Of a stretch of 9,235 nucleotides of DNA, positions 7,886 to 9,235 are shown piece after piece. Within the stretch, counting starts at the first letter, position 1. Every line of letters starts with the position of its first letter. The DNA lies in the NCBI GenBank assembly GCA_029058705.1, contig JAIDXA010000017.1, positions 1-9,235 of the forward strand. The letters run 5' to 3'. A program made the position numbers and the translations under genes. Source of the DNA: Paramuribaculum sp. GTDB lineage: Bacteria > Bacteroidota > Bacteroidia > Bacteroidales > Muribaculaceae. The notes beneath the pieces were generated by a model. It did no database searches and had not been told where the DNA came from. It saw only the letters and a program-made list of their open reading frames with translations.

Positions 7886-9235
7886 TTAGTTCTCGGGATC
7901 GAGAATGACAACCCGGTAGTTGCCCTGCTTGTTGAGATTCTTCATGAAGTTCTTCACATCGTCGACAGTTATCGAGCTGATGACAGCATCGTTGCCGTTG
8001 AACGTGTCGACCCCGTTGATGAGCCAGCCGTCGATAGCTGAGAGCCAACCCTCGTTCTGTTCGCGTTTTTCCTTGAAACTTTTGAGCATGTATTCCTTGA
8101 TTTTGTCAAGTTCCGCCTGGTCAACGTCTGTTTCAAGAGCCTTTATCTGTCCTGCGATAATATCAAGAACCTTGTCTTTCATTTCCGGTTTCATCGGGAA
8201 TGCGGAAACAATTTCAACATTTGTCGGATCGAGACGATCCATCTGGCCGCTTGCTGATATCGAGTAGACAGCTCCCTCTTTCTCGCGCACGATCTCAACG
8301 AGGCGGGCGGTCAGGATCTGGCCTGCCACACTCGCAAGCTGGGAATTTTTCATCGAAAATGGTTCTTTTCCGAATGCCGTTATATAACACCATGTCTGCG
8401 GGGTTTCCATCGGAGTGGTGAATGTCTCGACACCCTTGCCCGGTTTCAGCTGATATTCGGCAGAATAGTTCTTGATCTTTTTCGATGCGTTCTTGGCATT
8501 TGCGGGAAGTGTGGCGATATAATGCTCGACAAGCGGACGGAAAGTCGCCATATCGATGTTGCCGATAAAGACAAACGTATAGTCAGCGGCATTGGCGGTC
8601 ATCTTATGGGCCAGATCAACAACACCTTCACGCGAAGCATTCATGACATCATCGACAGTGATGGCACGCATACGGTCATTGTCCGGATAAAGAGCCTCGG
8701 GAAGTTTTGTCTGGAAAACATAGGTCGGGTTCTTTGCCATGTTCTTGATCATGCTCGCTGTATTGCTCTGCAAAGCGGCAAATTCATCTTCCGAGAAATT
8801 GACACCGGTGAAGCTCATATAGATAAGTTCCATCAGAGAAGGCAGATCCTTGGGTGTTGAGAATCCTCCGACGCTGCGGGTGTAGGATCTTACCGACGGT
8901 GTCACCATGGCTTGCTTGCCGGCCATATATTTTGAAAGGTCGGAATTGGTATATGTTCCGAGACCGCACTGGCCCAGAGCTGTAGAAAGGAATTTGATGT
9001 CGGCGAGTCTGGCATTCTTCACATCGGCCAAACCGTTGAGGGCAACGGCGGCAAACTGGATTTCATTGTCCTTGAAATCGGTCGGCTTGACAATAACCTT
9101 GACTCCGTTGCTGAGAGTCCACTCGGTGGCGTCCCACTGCTTCAGAGTCTGTTCCTTTACAATTTTACCGGGAGCCGGCAGGTTTTCGATCAGAGGTTCG
9201 GTCTTGACATTTTCCTGATAGACCTCAATCTCTTC
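7886..9235 (-). CDS. M16-family (insulinase/PqqL-like) metallopeptidase, C-terminal half
   Basis: The frame is open from the right edge at 9235 to the TAA at 7886-7888, giving 449 residues of a longer protein whose start is off the window. M16 peptidases are zinc proteases built as a clamshell of two homologous halves; the N-terminal half normally carries HxxEH and in Bacteroidota the large forms are usually exported. The visible part looks like the second half. It opens with a linker and a fresh M16 domain start (WTLSNGVKVIVKPTDFKDNE). A typical domain end follows (FVFIGNID, then LVEHYIATLP), and a last domain carries REKEGAVYSISASG, matching the family's conserved Arg/Tyr substrate-binding segment. 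No HxxEH occurs in the visible part, as expected for the catalytically inert half. A TTG at 9031 is internal to the domain and not the start. It converges on tamL and shares its terminator. Substrate is unknown. Confidence 0.88.
   Translation of the reverse strand, partial: EEIEVYQENVKTEPLIENLPAPGKIVKEQTLKQWDATEWTLSNGVKVIVKPTDFKDNEIQFAAVALNGLADVKNARLADIKFLSTALGQCGLGTYTNSDLSKYMAGKQAMVTPSVRSYTRSVGGFSTPKDLPSLMELIYMSFTGVNFSEDEFAALQSNTASMIKNMAKNPTYVFQTKLPEALYPDNDRMRAITVDDVMNASREGVVDLAHKMTANAADYTFVFIGNIDMATFRPLVEHYIATLPANAKNASKKIKNYSAEYQLKPGKGVETFTTPMETPQTWCYITAFGKEPFSMKNSQLASVAGQILTARLVEIVREKEGAVYSISASGQMDRLDPTNVEIVSAFPMKPEMKDKVLDIIAGQIKALETDVDQAELDKIKEYMLKSFKEKREQNEGWLSAIDGWLINGVDTFNGNDAVISSITVDDVKNFMKNLNKQGNYRVVILDPEN

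Noticed and set aside
7519..7908. Plus-strand open frame spanning the tamL end and terminator
   Set aside because: It reads through the hairpin and into the antisense of the M16 gene; the product has no plausible domain.
8522..8860. Plus-strand open frame of 112 codons opposite the M16 gene
   Set aside because: It is antisense to a continuous, clearly M16-like coding frame and shows no protein family features.
9029..9031. TTG as the start of the M16 gene
   Set aside because: The frame stays open to the right edge and encodes the beginning of the M16 domain (LSNGVKVIVKP and following), so the true start is outside the window.
7889..9235. Degenerate M16 peptidase because HxxEH is missing
   Set aside because: Only the C-terminal half is visible and that half normally lacks the zinc motif; the catalytic half would lie beyond the right edge.

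Overview
The window looks like ordinary chromosomal DNA from a member of the Bacteroidales, most likely near the Muribaculaceae. The order-level call rests on the Bacteroidota form of each protein: an LptD C-terminus with an SRDLHC segment, a lipoprotein version of TamA (TamL) encoded directly behind tamB, and a large duplicated M16 peptidase. No gene has an obvious Shine-Dalgarno sequence, which is normal for that phylum. The family-level placement is an inference from moderate GC and general protein similarity. I see no mobile element, CRISPR array, tRNA, rRNA or phage gene.

Layout. (1) Positions 1-572, plus strand: the 3' end of an lptD-type gene, the outer-membrane barrel that puts LPS or lipooligosaccharide on the cell surface. 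(2) Positions 573-697: a 125-bp gap with two small inverted repeats, one covering the next start codon. (3) Positions 698-5542, plus strand: tamB, a 1614-residue AsmA/TamB-type bridge protein starting at GTG. (4) Positions 5520-7826, plus strand: tamL, a lipidated Omp85/TamA-family barrel whose start lies inside the last codons of tamB. (5) Positions 7827-7885: a strong hairpin that can end transcription from both sides. (6) Positions 7886-9235, minus strand: the C-terminal half of an M16-family metallopeptidase whose start is beyond the right edge.

The three plus-strand genes all concern building the outer membrane. LptD completes LPS export. TamB is anchored in the inner membrane and is expected to span the periplasm as a beta-rich groove that meets TamL in the outer membrane, acting in outer-membrane protein insertion and/or lipid transfer. 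The 23-base overlap of tamB and tamL argues for one transcript and coupled translation. The convergent M16 gene is separated by the terminator and has no evident link to this pathway.

I looked for an undescribed system and did not find one. The better leads are the missing acidic surface-export signal on the TamL lipoprotein, the VRAF form of its Omp85 loop-6 motif, the extra basic tail on TamB, and the inverted repeat over the tamB start codon.
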